Shown in pieces: positions 6,465-15,628 of a stretch of DNA of 28,694 bases. Below the pieces are notes generated by a model. That model had not been told where the DNA came from, ran no database searches, and saw only the letters and a program-made list of their open reading frames with translations. Within the stretch, counting starts at the first letter, position 1. Each line of letters starts with the position of its first letter. Origin of the DNA: CAYGTS01 sp964352905 (lineage in GTDB: Bacteria; Pseudomonadota; Gammaproteobacteria; JAHCLG01); assembly GCA_964352905.1 (NCBI GenBank), contig CAYGTS010000017.1:1-28694 (forward strand), in the 5' to 3' direction. A program made the position numbers and the translations under genes.

Positions 6465-8042
6465 TCAATGCTCGCGTGTTTTATGGAATTGAATATCAGG
6501 CCAACGCTCAATGGTTAAATTTAAATTCACCCGCGTTGGGGCCAAATACGTTAAATTATCTGCGCCATCGATAGCTAAATTACTACTATTTTTATTTTTA
6601 AATTCTTCCAACATTTTGCGATCGTTGCAAATTAACCAACGTGCTTGCACAACACTGACCGTTTCATATTTACATTCAACTTTGTATTCAAACTTTAAAC
6701 GGTGTGCCACTACATCAAACTGTAATATACCAACTGCACCTAAAATTAAATCATTTGAAAGAATGGGGCGGAATAATTGCGTCGCGCCTTCTTCGGATAA
6801 TTGTTGCAAGCCTTTTAATAGCGCTTTAGCTTTAAGAGGATCCTTTAAGATCACGCGACGGAATAATTCTGGCGCAAAGTTGGGAATACCGATAAAGTTT
6901 AATTCTTCACCTTCCGTAAAAGTATCACCAATTTGAATGGTACCGTGATTATGCAAACCAATAATATCGCCAGCCCAAGCTAACTCAACATGATCACGTT
7001 CACCTGCCATAAATTGCAAGGCATTACTAATTTGCACCTTACGTTTTTCACGTACATGATAAATTTTCTTAGCTTTTTCATAGCTGCCAGAGCAAATTCG
7101 TAAAAAAGCAATGCGATCATGATGCGCTGGATCCATGTTAGCTTGAATTTTAAACACAAAGCCTGAAAATTGATCTTCATTTGCAGCAACTTGGCGTTGA
7201 TCGGCTTGGCGTGGCAATGGTGTCGGCGCATAATCAACAAAGGCATTTAACAATTCACGTACACCAAAATTATTCAGTGCTGATCCAAAATACACCGGCG
7301 TTTGCTTACCTGTACGCAATTTTTCTTTATCTAAAACATGCGATGCACCTTTAACTAATTCAATTTCATCGCGTAACTCTTGCGCTAATTCACCCATTTT
7401 TTGATCAAGCTCTGGATTATCCAAACCTTGAATCGCGGTTGCCTGCTGAGCAATGGCATTTTTACCAGGCTCGTATAAATAAACACAGTCTTCTAATAAA
7501 TGATAAATGCCTTTAAAACGTTTACCCATACCGATTGGCCATGTGACGGGCGAGCATTCAATGTTTAAAACCGATTCAATTTCATCTAATAACTCAATAG
7601 GCTCACGAGTTTCACGATCCATTTTATTAATAAAGGTAATAATAGGTGTATCACGCAAACGACACACTTCTATTAATTTAATCGTACGTTCCTCGACCCC
7701 TTTCGCCGCATCAATCACCATCAACGCCGAATCAACAGCGGTTAAAGTACGATAAGTGTCTTCAGAAAAATCCGCGTGCCCTGGCGTATCGAGTAAATTA
7801 AAAAGGCATTCACGATACGGAAATTGCATCACTGAAGTGGTGACTGAAATCCCGCGCTCTTGCTCAAGCTTCATCCAATCTGAAGTTGCATGATGACTGG
7901 ATTTACGCGCTTTAACAGAGCCGGCTAATTGAATCGCGCCGCCAAACAATAATAATTTTTCAGTAATCGTAGTTTTCCCCGCATCCGGATGCGAAATAAT
8001 CGCAAAGGTACGACGTTTGGCAATTTCTTTTTCAAGTAACAT
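6465..8042 (-). CDS. prfC: Peptide chain release factor 3 (RF3)
   Basis: A translational GTPase that recycles RF1/RF2 from the ribosome after termination. With the ATG at 8042 it is 525 aa, close to the usual size, and begins MLLEKEIAKRRTFAIISHPD as in other RF3 proteins. An in-frame ATG at 8108 would add 22 residues not seen in the family and has no ribosome site. GTPase motifs are G1 SHPDAGKT (17-24), G2 around GISVTTS, G3 DTPGH (85-89) and G4 NKMD (139-142). FVFKIQANMDPAHHDRIAF marks domain 2. AGGA lies about 11 bases before the chosen start. rimI is directly upstream on the same strand. Confidence 0.95.
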   Translation of the reverse strand: MLLEKEIAKRRTFAIISHPDAGKTTITEKLLLFGGAIQLAGSVKARKSSHHATSDWMKLEQERGISVTTSVMQFPYRECLFNLLDTPGHADFSEDTYRTLTAVDSALMVIDAAKGVEERTIKLIEVCRLRDTPIITFINKMDRETREPIELLDEIESVLNIECSPVTWPIGMGKRFKGIYHLLEDCVYLYEPGKNAIAQQATAIQGLDNPELDQKMGELAQELRDEIELVKGASHVLDKEKLRTGKQTPVYFGSALNNFGVRELLNAFVDYAPTPLPRQADQRQVAANEDQFSGFVFKIQANMDPAHHDRIAFLRICSGSYEKAKKIYHVREKRKVQISNALQFMAGERDHVELAWAGDIIGLHNHGTIQIGDTFTEGEELNFIGIPNFAPELFRRVILKDPLKAKALLKGLQQLSEEGATQLFRPILSNDLILGAVGILQFDVVAHRLKFEYKVECKYETVSVVQARWLICNDRKMLEEFKNKNSSNLAIDGADNLTYLAPTRVNLNLTIERWPDIQFHKTREH

Positions 8043-8111
8043 TTTCTTTTTTATCCTGTTTATAAAGTGACCCAACTGAACCCACCAGGCCTGCCCTAAC
8101 GGGTTCATTGC

Positions 8112-8585
8112 TTAAAAATCAAAGGCTAATACGAGTGCATCTTCACGACCATTTTCATGTGGGTAGTAGTCTTTACGGACACCGATGACGCTAAGGCCCA
8201 TTTTTTTGTAAAGTTTAATCGCAGCATCATTGGAAAAACGCACTTCTAGAAAGGCGCGCGTTGTTTGGTTGCGCCTAGCGATTTCTAATAAATGCAATAA
8301 TAACGCGCGGCCATAGCCTCGTCGTTTGGCCTTATTCGCAACCGTGATATTTAAAATATGCGCTTCACCCGCCGCCATCGACATCACGCCAAAACCAACC
8401 ATTTCATGTTCACAAGTCATCACCCAACAAGAATAGCCCACACTAATGCAATCTTGAAAGATTTGTTCGCTCCACGGAAAAGTATGCCCTTGTTGTTCAA
8501 TCGCAATGACTTGTTTGATATCAAATTGTGCCATAGGGCGGATTGCAACGTTGCTTGGCAAGCTTGAATTGTGTGGTGTGATCAT
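8112..8585 (-). CDS. rimI: Ribosomal protein bS18-alanine N-acetyltransferase
   Basis: A GNAT-fold acetyltransferase that acetylates the N-terminal alanine of ribosomal protein bS18. Family features are IEQQGHTFPWSEQIFQDC in the N-terminal third, the acetyl-CoA loop RRGYGRALL, and the closing segment FLEVRFSNDAAIKLYKKMGL ahead of RKDYYP. I use the ATG at 8585 (157 aa). A TTG at 8600 and an ATG at 8534 are alternatives, and the later one gives a length closer to compact RimI proteins. It sits 69 bp upstream of the chosen prfC start and is divergent from the adenosyltransferase gene. Confidence 0.9.
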   Translation of the reverse strand: MITPHNSSLPSNVAIRPMAQFDIKQVIAIEQQGHTFPWSEQIFQDCISVGYSCWVMTCEHEMVGFGVMSMAAGEAHILNITVANKAKRRGYGRALLLHLLEIARRNQTTRAFLEVRFSNDAAIKLYKKMGLSVIGVRKDYYPHENGREDALVLAFDF

Positions 8586-8642
8586 TGTCAAATTATCCAA
8601 AATACGCTACTGTCATCGTTCATTCATTCGGGTTGTCATATT

Positions 8643-9191
8643 ATGGGTCATCGTTTATCAAAAATCTATACGCGTACCGGCGATAACGGCAGCACTGGTT
8701 TGGGTGATGGCAGCCGTGTGGCGAAAGATGATGTGCGGGTTGAAGCGTATGGAACGATTGATGAACTCAACAGCGTGATTGCACTACTCGCACAACAAGA
8801 TTTGGTGACACCTGAAATCTTAAGTTTACTCACTGAAATTCAGCACGATTTGTTTGATATTGGCGGCGAATTATCGGTACCGGGTTACAGCATTGTCACT
8901 GCTGCTTATACTGATCGTTTAGAAAACGCGTTAGATGCATTGAATCAAGATTTGCCACCATTGAAAGAATTCATTTTACCCGGTGGTAATCAAGCGGCAG
9001 CGATTGCACATTTAGCACGTACTGTTGCTCGCCGCGCTGAACGTCGTTTAATTACCTTACATCAGCAAACGCCTATTAACCCCACGATTTTAACGTATGT
9101 TAATCGCTTATCTGATTACTTATTTGTAGTTGGCCGCGTGTTGGCGCGACTTAATGGCGGTAGCGAAGTATTGTGGCAACGCCAACGCTAA
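8643..9191 (+). CDS. PduO-type ATP:cob(I)alamin adenosyltransferase
   Basis: Transfers the 5'-deoxyadenosyl group of ATP to cob(I)alamin, producing adenosylcobalamin. The ATG at 8643 gives 182 aa starting MGHRLSKIYTRTGDNG. The residues before it in the longer frame are unlike the family. The ATP-binding signature runs from Thr10 to Asn43 (TRTGDNGSTGLGDG, then VEAYGTIDELN). GGNQAAAIAHLARTVARRAER and NRLSDYLFVVGR are the conserved C-terminal helices. A possible promoter (TTGTCA at 8585-8590, TACTGT at 8608-8613) lies in the divergent region shared with rimI. With the BtuF-like gene at 18303 it suggests cobalamin is salvaged and used. Confidence 0.93.
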   Translation: MGHRLSKIYTRTGDNGSTGLGDGSRVAKDDVRVEAYGTIDELNSVIALLAQQDLVTPEILSLLTEIQHDLFDIGGELSVPGYSIVTAAYTDRLENALDALNQDLPPLKEFILPGGNQAAAIAHLARTVARRAERRLITLHQQTPINPTILTYVNRLSDYLFVVGRVLARLNGGSEVLWQRQR

Positions 9192-9277
9192 CGAGTCATT
9201 GGTTGTGACATCGTGCTGAAAAAAATTTTTTGTGCCGCCATAAAAAATTTTACTCTTTAAAAACAAATAATTACCGG

Positions 9278-9283
9278 TATACT
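9278..9283 (+). promoter_or_regulatory. Possible -10 box for the 517-aa unknown gene
   Basis: TATACT lies 40 bp before the ATG at 9323, within an AT-rich intergenic stretch. The best -35 at 16 bp spacing is TTTAAA at 9256-9261, which is a poor match. The AT-rich inverted run AAAAAAATTTTTT just after the adenosyltransferase gene may mark the previous transcript end. Confidence 0.3.
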
Positions 9284-9322
9284 CGCTCTTCCATTTTAAT
9301 AATAAGTTTAAGGATAGTAATT

Positions 9323-10876
9323 ATGTTGAGTAGAGGAAAAGGGGAGACAGGAAAGCCTGCTACGCCTAACGACCAAAACCGCAATAATCGCAATAATATT
9401 AATCATTCAGATGCATCATTACCGCCACCTCCAGGTGTTACACAAAAATCTCTTCCTAGAAAGAACACCCTTACGCATGAAAATGAAAAGAAAAACATAC
9501 AAAGCGCTAACAACATAAAACCACCGAAAGCCTCCATTTCAGGAAAAAAACTTTATCGATTTCGCCCAACTGCTGCGACATTAACGCAGTCTCAACCAGG
9601 TCATGCTGCCTCTCCAATTGCATCGCCTGCTAGTAGGAAAACTATCCTAAGTAAAGTGACAGTGACAGATCTACGTACTGCAACAGATTTAGACAATGAC
9701 GAATATGGCGCACTAAAATCGAATGAAGCAAAATCGACAGAAAAAATTCAAGCAATGTTAGCACATTCTGATGCCGTAGATAATTCTGCAGAGGATGAAT
9801 TTCAGCTTTATCAAGGCTTAGATAATAAAGCTACAAATACTGCATTTACACCGCAAAATATAACTACCGTTGAAAATACAATTCTCCAAACACTTTACCC
9901 TGAAAAAACCGCAGAACAAGCAAATGAGGAAATTCATTCACGTTATCATGCTTTTGCATCGAACCCGCTTCAGACTTCTGTAAAGTATGATTTATTATTT
10001 AACAACCCTTCGGTAACTATTAACAACATTGCGAAGCTATTAATTGCATACCAAATACCCCCTGAAATATTAACCGAAAATGGCAAAACAATTGTTAAAA
10101 CCTATAACGACCCATTGAAAGATGCATTTTACAATCTTGGTTGTTATTTGAGAAACGAGCCACAACAGTGTTTCATTGCTGCCTTGGGTGCACGTATCAC
10201 CCATGAAGAATTGCACAATCTTTTAAATAAAGACATTACAGAAATAGCAATCTCTCTTAAAGATTTAAATTTATTTCATGATGAATTCACCCGCTATCCT
10301 TTGCATCAAATACATTTCACTCTCCCCGGAAAAAGCAATATTACACTTTACAGTTTGTGGGCTAAAAGTATTCAAGCATTGCCTGAAGAAGGAATTAAAA
10401 ATAATTTAGAAAAAAAACTCGCCGAAATTTGGAATGCTGCTAAGATTGATAATAATCTAGATAATCAACCGACTCAAGAATACTATTTAAGTTTGCTTTT
10501 AAGATTAAGTAGAATTGAAAGTGACGATGTTTCTAAAGCAATATTAAATGAAATAAAATCATTAAGTATATTGGAAACTGAACCTCTTGATTTAACCAGT
10601 GCACTCAAATACAGCGCTGTTAAGCATGGCAAGAATTGTAGTACATTAAATGAAACATGGTCTGAAATTATTAAAAAAATCAGGGATACAAGTCGTCGGG
10701 AAATATATCAGAAGAGCTTAGCATCTTTATTACCACAATTTAGTTCCAAGTCAGCTCCTTTACCTCGCTTTAGAAGCCCGCCATTCTTTAAATCTCCTCT
10801 GTCAAGAGACATAATACCACCAAGTTCGCGCCTTAATAACCAAAACATTTTAAAAATGACATCGTTGTCTTCATAA
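9323..10876 (+). CDS. Large protein of unknown function, candidate effector (517 aa)
   Basis: ATG at 9323 follows AAGGATAGTAATT, a strong Shine-Dalgarno. An open frame extends to 9230, but that part is non-coding in character. The first 110 residues are low complexity and polar, rich in Asn, Lys and Pro, with SLPPPPGV. Residues from about 150 to 470 look globular and mainly helical (for example NPLQTSVKYDLLFNNPSV and EYYLSLLLRLSRIE). The tail is basic and proline rich (PLPRFRSPPFFKSP) and ends in a polar stretch. No signal peptide or membrane segment is present. I recognise no domain. A long, soluble, single gene with disordered ends in a Legionellales-like genome fits the profile of a Dot/Icm-type effector, but this is inference only. 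It converges on the MFS gene. Confidence 0.75.
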   Translation: MLSRGKGETGKPATPNDQNRNNRNNINHSDASLPPPPGVTQKSLPRKNTLTHENEKKNIQSANNIKPPKASISGKKLYRFRPTAATLTQSQPGHAASPIASPASRKTILSKVTVTDLRTATDLDNDEYGALKSNEAKSTEKIQAMLAHSDAVDNSAEDEFQLYQGLDNKATNTAFTPQNITTVENTILQTLYPEKTAEQANEEIHSRYHAFASNPLQTSVKYDLLFNNPSVTINNIAKLLIAYQIPPEILTENGKTIVKTYNDPLKDAFYNLGCYLRNEPQQCFIAALGARITHEELHNLLNKDITEIAISLKDLNLFHDEFTRYPLHQIHFTLPGKSNITLYSLWAKSIQALPEEGIKNNLEKKLAEIWNAAKIDNNLDNQPTQEYYLSLLLRLSRIESDDVSKAILNEIKSLSILETEPLDLTSALKYSAVKHGKNCSTLNETWSEIIKKIRDTSRREIYQKSLASLLPQFSSKSAPLPRFRSPPFFKSPLSRDIIPPSSRLNNQNILKMTSLSS

Positions 10877-10904
10877 GGTCGTTTATCGTGGCGATAATAA
10901 AACA

Positions 10905-12230
10905 TCACCTCTGCTGTTTTAGTTTGAGCGCCAACATAAACAAGCCGCTAGCTAGGATTAAACAACTGATTAACGCTGAATTGTAGCTTGCGGTGTGTTT
11001 GAAAATTTCGGCAAAAAATAATGGGGCGATGGCGCTGGCGAAAATTAAGCTGGCGCTATTTAAACTACTGATCGCACCAACATGTTTGCGGCCAAAAAAT
11101 TGTGCCCAACACACGGAAGAAACGGTAACAAATAATCCTGTAGCAACGCCATAGCTAACAATAATCACATAATAAACCCAATGGTCTTGTAAAAATAACA
11201 AGCTAATGCAAAGTGTGATTAATGCGATGAGAAAAATGAACAACTGATACTTTAAATTATTCTGCCAATGCGGAATATCGCAAACCCAACCACTAATGAT
11301 TTTAACAGCAATGGAAATAGTGGCGGCAGGAAAAAAGATATCGATAGCTTGGGTACGTGAAAGGCCAGCCAAATCAAAAATTGAAGTTAAATGAAAAGAA
11401 ACGGCTGTTGATAAAAACGCATACAAAGCAAAACTTAAATTAAAAATCCAAAATATAAAAGTACGATGCGCTTCTTTGGCTTCCCATTCTTTGCGGGGCA
11501 CGCTGTTACTATTAAGCGCTTGGTGTGGGTTGATTTTTCTACCATCTGGTAATAAGCCAAATTGCTCTGGCAGATCACGTAAAATAAACCATAATACAAC
11601 GCTACAAACACCGCCAATGATTAAGCCGGTAACTAAATAAGTTTCACGCCAACCGATACTGTGAATTGATGAATTAAACATGACTGGCGCTGCCGACATA
11701 GCGACCGTTAAAAAAATCCCTACAATGCTACTCATGCGACCACGCATGCTTTCAAACCATTTTAAGGTAATGGTGCGACTAACTAACGTTAAAACGCCTT
11801 GGGCGCTAAATCGTAATAAAAAAAAACCAACAGCCAACAATGCCATTTGCAGTAACATTATATTCACCGGTAAAAACCGCAATGCTTGGGTAATGTTATC
11901 AATTTGGCTTAAGCAACTGAGTGCAATGCCTAATAAAATTGTCGCCATCACAGCAACAATGCGTGAGCCGTAACGATCGATTAAACCACCCACGCGCATA
12001 ATCACCAGCGAACTCATTAAAGTGCCTAGCATATACGTGGTACTTAATTGCACACGCGTGAGATGAAAATCGCGAATAAAGTAATCAGTGAATGCCGCCA
12101 CACCCATGGTTTGCCCAGGCGCTGTGATACAGGCACAAATGATAGAACCAATAATAATGATATAGCCGTAAAAAAACGGGAATTTATCGACACGGTACGG
12201 TACTTGGGGCTGAAATAATTTTCCTAACAT
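10905..12230 (-). CDS. Major facilitator superfamily transporter
   Basis: A 441-aa inner-membrane carrier with about twelve hydrophobic segments by eye. It starts FFYGYIIIIGSIICACI and has the MFS motif A in the loop after segment 2 (GGLIDRYGSR). A long hydrophilic central loop (about residues 215-245, with KEWEAKEAHRTF) separates two six-segment halves, and the C-terminal half contains FGRKHVGAISSLNSAS. The pattern resembles the oxalate/formate and monocarboxylate branch, but the substrate cannot be assigned. No clear Shine-Dalgarno precedes ATG 12230. It lies downstream of lpdA on the same strand, separated by a hairpin, so it may be transcribed separately. Confidence 0.88.
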   Translation of the reverse strand: MLGKLFQPQVPYRVDKFPFFYGYIIIIGSIICACITAPGQTMGVAAFTDYFIRDFHLTRVQLSTTYMLGTLMSSLVIMRVGGLIDRYGSRIVAVMATILLGIALSCLSQIDNITQALRFLPVNIMLLQMALLAVGFFLLRFSAQGVLTLVSRTITLKWFESMRGRMSSIVGIFLTVAMSAAPVMFNSSIHSIGWRETYLVTGLIIGGVCSVVLWFILRDLPEQFGLLPDGRKINPHQALNSNSVPRKEWEAKEAHRTFIFWIFNLSFALYAFLSTAVSFHLTSIFDLAGLSRTQAIDIFFPAATISIAVKIISGWVCDIPHWQNNLKYQLFIFLIALITLCISLLFLQDHWVYYVIIVSYGVATGLFVTVSSVCWAQFFGRKHVGAISSLNSASLIFASAIAPLFFAEIFKHTASYNSALISCLILASGLFMLALKLKQQR

Positions 12231-12292
12231 GATTGTTTGAATCTATTGATTTGGTGATGAGTGACATTGTACGGTTTTTTATGAGGCTTGTA

Positions 12293-12328
12293 TACCGTTC
12301 GCTTTTCAAGTACGAAAGGCGAACGGTA
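12293..12328. terminator. Stem-loop between lpdA and the MFS gene
   Basis: TACCGTTCGC at 12293-12302 pairs perfectly with GCGAACGGTA at 12319-12328, and the stem can be extended with bulges by CTTT and AAAG. It lies 20 bp past the lpdA stop. No long T-tract follows immediately on the minus strand, so termination may be partial or factor-assisted. It could instead be a small dispersed palindrome. Confidence 0.4.
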
Positions 12329-12348
12329 CACTAAGAGTGATAACTTCT

Positions 12349-13779
12349 TTATTTCTCAGACTTTTTCTTCGGCGCAATTAAATCGGTAATCGTACCTTCG
12401 AACATTTCTGTCGCCTGCATCACAGTTTCAGACAAGGTTGGATGTGGGTGCACGGTTAACGCGATATCTTCAGCTTCACAACCCATTTCAATCGCGAGTG
12501 ACACTTCTGAAATTAACTCACCGGCATTAGGGCCTACAATACCTGCTCCCAATACGCGATGGGTTTTAGGATCGAACAATAATTTGGTCAACCCTTCAGG
12601 GCGGCCAGTACCTAAGGCACGACCACTAGCTGCCCACGGGAAAACACCTTTTTCGTAAGCGATATTCTTCTCTTTGGCTTCGCGTTCGGTAAGCCCTGTC
12701 CAGGCGACTTCAGGATCGGTATAGGCAACTGATGGGATAACTTTTACATCGTTGAAATGTTTTTTACCCGCAATCACTTCAGCCGCTAAACGCCCTTCGG
12801 GAACCGCTTTGTGCGCCAACATTGGGTTACCACAAATATCACCGATAGCGTAAATGTGTGACACATTGGTGCGTTGTTGTTTATCAACCGGGATAAAACC
12901 GCGCTCATCTGATTTAACACCGGCATTTTCCAGTTTTAATTGATCACCATTGGGACGGCGACCAACTGCTGATAAAATAATATCGAATTTTTGTGGTTTT
13001 TCTGGGGCATTTTTGCCTTCAAAGGTCACGTACAATCCGTCTTTTTTCGCTTCAACTTTGGTGACTTTGGTTTCAAGCAGAATATTTTCATAACGTGCTT
13101 TGATCCACTGATGGAGTGGTTTCACCACATCGGCATCGGCACCGGGAATAATTTGATTCAGCATCTCAACCACCGTAATTTTAGCACCTAGGGCATGATA
13201 AACGGTTGCCATTTCTAAACCGATAATACCGCCGCCTAAAACTAACATATTGGCTTTGGGATTTTCTAATAATAAAGCCCCCGTTGAATCAATAATGCGT
13301 GGGTCATCGGGTAAAAAAGGTAACTTCACCACACGTGAACCGGCAGCAATAATGGTATTTTCAAATTCAACCATGGTTTTATTGCCTTTTTCGTCGGTGA
13401 CTTCATATTCATTGGCCGATTTGAAAACAGCTTCGCCCTGCACGACAGTGACTTTGCGTTGTTTGGCCATGGCACTTAAACCACCAACTAACTTTTTCAC
13501 AACGCTATCTTTCCAGTCACGAATTTTGGGCACATCAATTTTTGGTTTACCAAAATCAATACCGTGTTCACGCATTGCCTCTGCTTCATCTAAGACTTTG
13601 GCTGCATGTAATAAAGCTTTGGAGGGAATACAACCCACGTTTAAACACACGCCACCGAGTGTGGGGTAACGTTCGATTAAAATAACTTTTTTGCCTAAAT
13701 CTGCAGCGCGAAATGCCGCACTGTAACCGCCAGGACCTGATCCTAAAACGACGACTTCTGCTTTTAATTTTTCACTCAT
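12349..13779 (-). CDS. lpdA: Dihydrolipoamide dehydrogenase (E3)
   Basis: An FAD-dependent flavoprotein that reoxidises the dihydrolipoyl groups of pyruvate dehydrogenase, and usually of other 2-oxoacid complexes, passing electrons to NAD+. At 476 aa it is full length. It has the N-terminal FAD fold GSGPGGYSAAFRA, the redox disulfide GGVCLNVGC (Cys45 and Cys50), the NAD-binding GGGIIGLEMA, the second FAD motif YAIGDICG, and the C-terminal HPHPTLSE with the catalytic His-Glu pair. AAAGAGG lies six bases before the ATG. It follows aceF on the same strand, but a palindromic repeat of about 200 bp fills the gap between them, which is unusual within this operon. Confidence 0.97.
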   Translation of the reverse strand: MSEKLKAEVVVLGSGPGGYSAAFRAADLGKKVILIERYPTLGGVCLNVGCIPSKALLHAAKVLDEAEAMREHGIDFGKPKIDVPKIRDWKDSVVKKLVGGLSAMAKQRKVTVVQGEAVFKSANEYEVTDEKGNKTMVEFENTIIAAGSRVVKLPFLPDDPRIIDSTGALLLENPKANMLVLGGGIIGLEMATVYHALGAKITVVEMLNQIIPGADADVVKPLHQWIKARYENILLETKVTKVEAKKDGLYVTFEGKNAPEKPQKFDIILSAVGRRPNGDQLKLENAGVKSDERGFIPVDKQQRTNVSHIYAIGDICGNPMLAHKAVPEGRLAAEVIAGKKHFNDVKVIPSVAYTDPEVAWTGLTEREAKEKNIAYEKGVFPWAASGRALGTGRPEGLTKLLFDPKTHRVLGAGIVGPNAGELISEVSLAIEMGCEAEDIALTVHPHPTLSETVMQATEMFEGTITDLIAPKKKSEK

Positions 13780-13828
13780 AGTATGCCTCTTTAATTAAAT
13801 CATAGTATTTTTTGGGTGATTTGTTTTT

Positions 13829-14026
13829 CGTCATTGCGATGAGCATCAGCTCACAAGAACGGAAGATCTTCATCTCCGTCATTGCGAGCGCGAAGCGCGT
13901 GGCAATCCAGAGAAAGGATCTGCGATTTTGCAAAATCTTACGCGCCACCGTATTAACTAACATCACCTTAACATCTCATTCAGTAGCTCTCGCTCCTGCT
14001 TCGTCGCTGCGCTCCTCGCAATGACG
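13829..14026. repeat. GTCATTGCGAG-type palindromic repeat inside the pdh operon
   Basis: CGTCATTGCGA occurs at 13829 and 13877, the second followed by GCAATCCAG ending at 13910. The inverted end CTCGCAATGACG closes the element at 14015-14026, 5 bp from the aceF stop. The block occupies nearly the whole aceF-lpdA gap and would be transcribed with the operon as a structured RNA. Short open frames through it are not called. Confidence 0.7.
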
Positions 14027-14031
14027 AGAGG

Positions 14032-15621
14032 TTACAACAACAATTCCCGTATATCCGATAAATAATTAGCCAGCAACAGCGTAAACCTTGCGCCATCCGC
14101 ACCATCGATGACACGATGATCGTACGATAATGATAATGGCAGGATTAAACGCGGTATAAATTCATTGTTAATATAAACCGGCTGCATTTTTGATTTAGAA
14201 ACACCTAAAATCGCTACATCTGGCATATTTACAATGGGTGTAAAGCCGGTACCACTAATACCACCCAAACTCGAAATTGTAAAACAACTGCCTTGCATGT
14301 CGTTAGGCATCAGCTTTTTATCACGCGCTTTTTCGCTAATTTGTTTTAACTCAATCGCTAATTCAAATAACCCTTTTTGATCAACGTTGCGCACGACCGG
14401 TACCACTAAGCCATTCGGTGTATCCACCGCAACGCCAATATGAAAATATTTTTTCATAATTAAATTTTCAGCGTTTTGATCTAAAGAGCTATTAAACTTC
14501 GGCAATTGCTGTAAACATTTTACGACCGCTTTCATGATAAACACTAACGGCGTAAGTTTAGCACCTTGTAAACGTTTATCGTTTTTATGCGCACTACGAA
14601 AATTTTCAAGTTCAGTAATATCAGCTTCATCGAATTGCGTGACGTGTGGTACGGTAATCCAACTCGCATGCAAGTTTTGGCCAGTTAAACGTTTAATTTT
14701 ATTTAACGGTTGAATATCGACTTCACCAAATTTAGTAAAATCAACTTGCGGCGCTTTAGGTAATGCAAACCCACCGCCACTGCCAGCTTGTTGTAAGGCG
14801 TTTTTAACAAATTTTTGCACGTCTTCAGTCATGATCCGCCCTTTACGGCCGGTACCGCTGACTTTGCTTAAATCAACCCCAAATTCGCGCGCAATTCGGC
14901 GCACACTGGGTGAAGCGTGCACATCACTGCCGCTGTCTTCTTGCTTAATGGTTTCAGCAACCTGTGAAATAGCTGCAGGTTTTGCAGCTTCTGTAGCTGT
15001 GGTTTGTTTTAGCGGCTCAGGTTGTTTTTCAGCGGTCGCCTGGCTAGTGATAATGTCGCAAATCGCTTGGCCTTGTGAAACTTTATCGCCGACTTTAATG
15101 TTAATTGAAGCGATTTTACCTGAAAAAGGCGATGGAATATCCATCGAAGCTTTTTCAGATTCTAAAGTCATTAGGGTATCATCAACATTAATTTCATCAC
15201 CAACGTTAATTGCAATATCAATTACATCAACATTATTCGCACCGCCGATATCGGGCACGTAAATGGTTTGTTGTGTTGGCGCTAAACTTTCAGATGAGGA
15301 TTTATTTTCAACAGGCTTGCTTGCTGCTGGCTCTTGTTTCACGGGTGCTGCTGGTGGTTCACTGCCCGCTGCTTCTTCCAAGGTTAATACAACACTGCCT
15401 TGCGAGACTTTATCACCCACTTTAATTTTCACTTCTTTAACTGTGCCAGATAAAGGCGCCGGAATATCCATGGTGGCTTTATCACTTTCAAGCGTGACTA
15501 AGGGATCTTCTTTAGTAATGCTATCGCCTGCTTTGACAAAAATTTCAATGACATCAACTTTTTCAGCGCCGCCAATATCAGGAATGGTTATATCTTTTAA
15601 ATTAGCCAAGGTTATCTCCAT
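14032..15621 (-). CDS. aceF: Dihydrolipoyllysine acetyltransferase (pyruvate dehydrogenase E2)
   Basis: The core of the pyruvate dehydrogenase complex; it transfers the acetyl group from E1 to CoA. With ATG 15621 it is 529 aa. Two lipoyl domains are visible, with lipoyl lysines at Lys48 (LESDKATMDIP) and Lys157 (LESEKASMDIP), separated by an Ala/Pro/Lys-rich linker. The E1/E3-binding domain is at about 234-276 (ASPSVRRIAREFGVDLSKV). The catalytic domain ends with SLSYDHRVIDGADGARF, with His502 and Asp506 as catalytic residues. ATGs at 15636 and 15684 are in frame, but the family start is close to the lipoyl domain. The ATG lies 7 bp after the aceE stop. E. coli has three lipoyl domains; two is common elsewhere. 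Confidence 0.96.
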   Translation of the reverse strand: MEITLANLKDITIPDIGGAEKVDVIEIFVKAGDSITKEDPLVTLESDKATMDIPAPLSGTVKEVKIKVGDKVSQGSVVLTLEEAAGSEPPAAPVKQEPAASKPVENKSSSESLAPTQQTIYVPDIGGANNVDVIDIAINVGDEINVDDTLMTLESEKASMDIPSPFSGKIASINIKVGDKVSQGQAICDIITSQATAEKQPEPLKQTTATEAAKPAAISQVAETIKQEDSGSDVHASPSVRRIAREFGVDLSKVSGTGRKGRIMTEDVQKFVKNALQQAGSGGGFALPKAPQVDFTKFGEVDIQPLNKIKRLTGQNLHASWITVPHVTQFDEADITELENFRSAHKNDKRLQGAKLTPLVFIMKAVVKCLQQLPKFNSSLDQNAENLIMKKYFHIGVAVDTPNGLVVPVVRNVDQKGLFELAIELKQISEKARDKKLMPNDMQGSCFTISSLGGISGTGFTPIVNMPDVAILGVSKSKMQPVYINNEFIPRLILPLSLSYDHRVIDGADGARFTLLLANYLSDIRELLL

Positions 15622-15628
15622 TGTATTA

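Noticed and set aside
7507..7755. Plus-strand ORFs opposite prfC, ggt, lpdA, aceF and aceE
   Set aside because: These are antisense shadows of strongly conserved genes, without ribosome sites or motifs.
8043..8108. N-terminal extension of prfC from ATG 8108
   Set aside because: The 22 extra residues are absent from RF3 proteins, and no Shine-Dalgarno precedes this ATG.
9296..9311. Two TTAA blocks before the 517-aa gene that recall a PmrA box
   Set aside because: Spacing and flanking bases do not match the direct-repeat PmrA consensus well enough to claim it.
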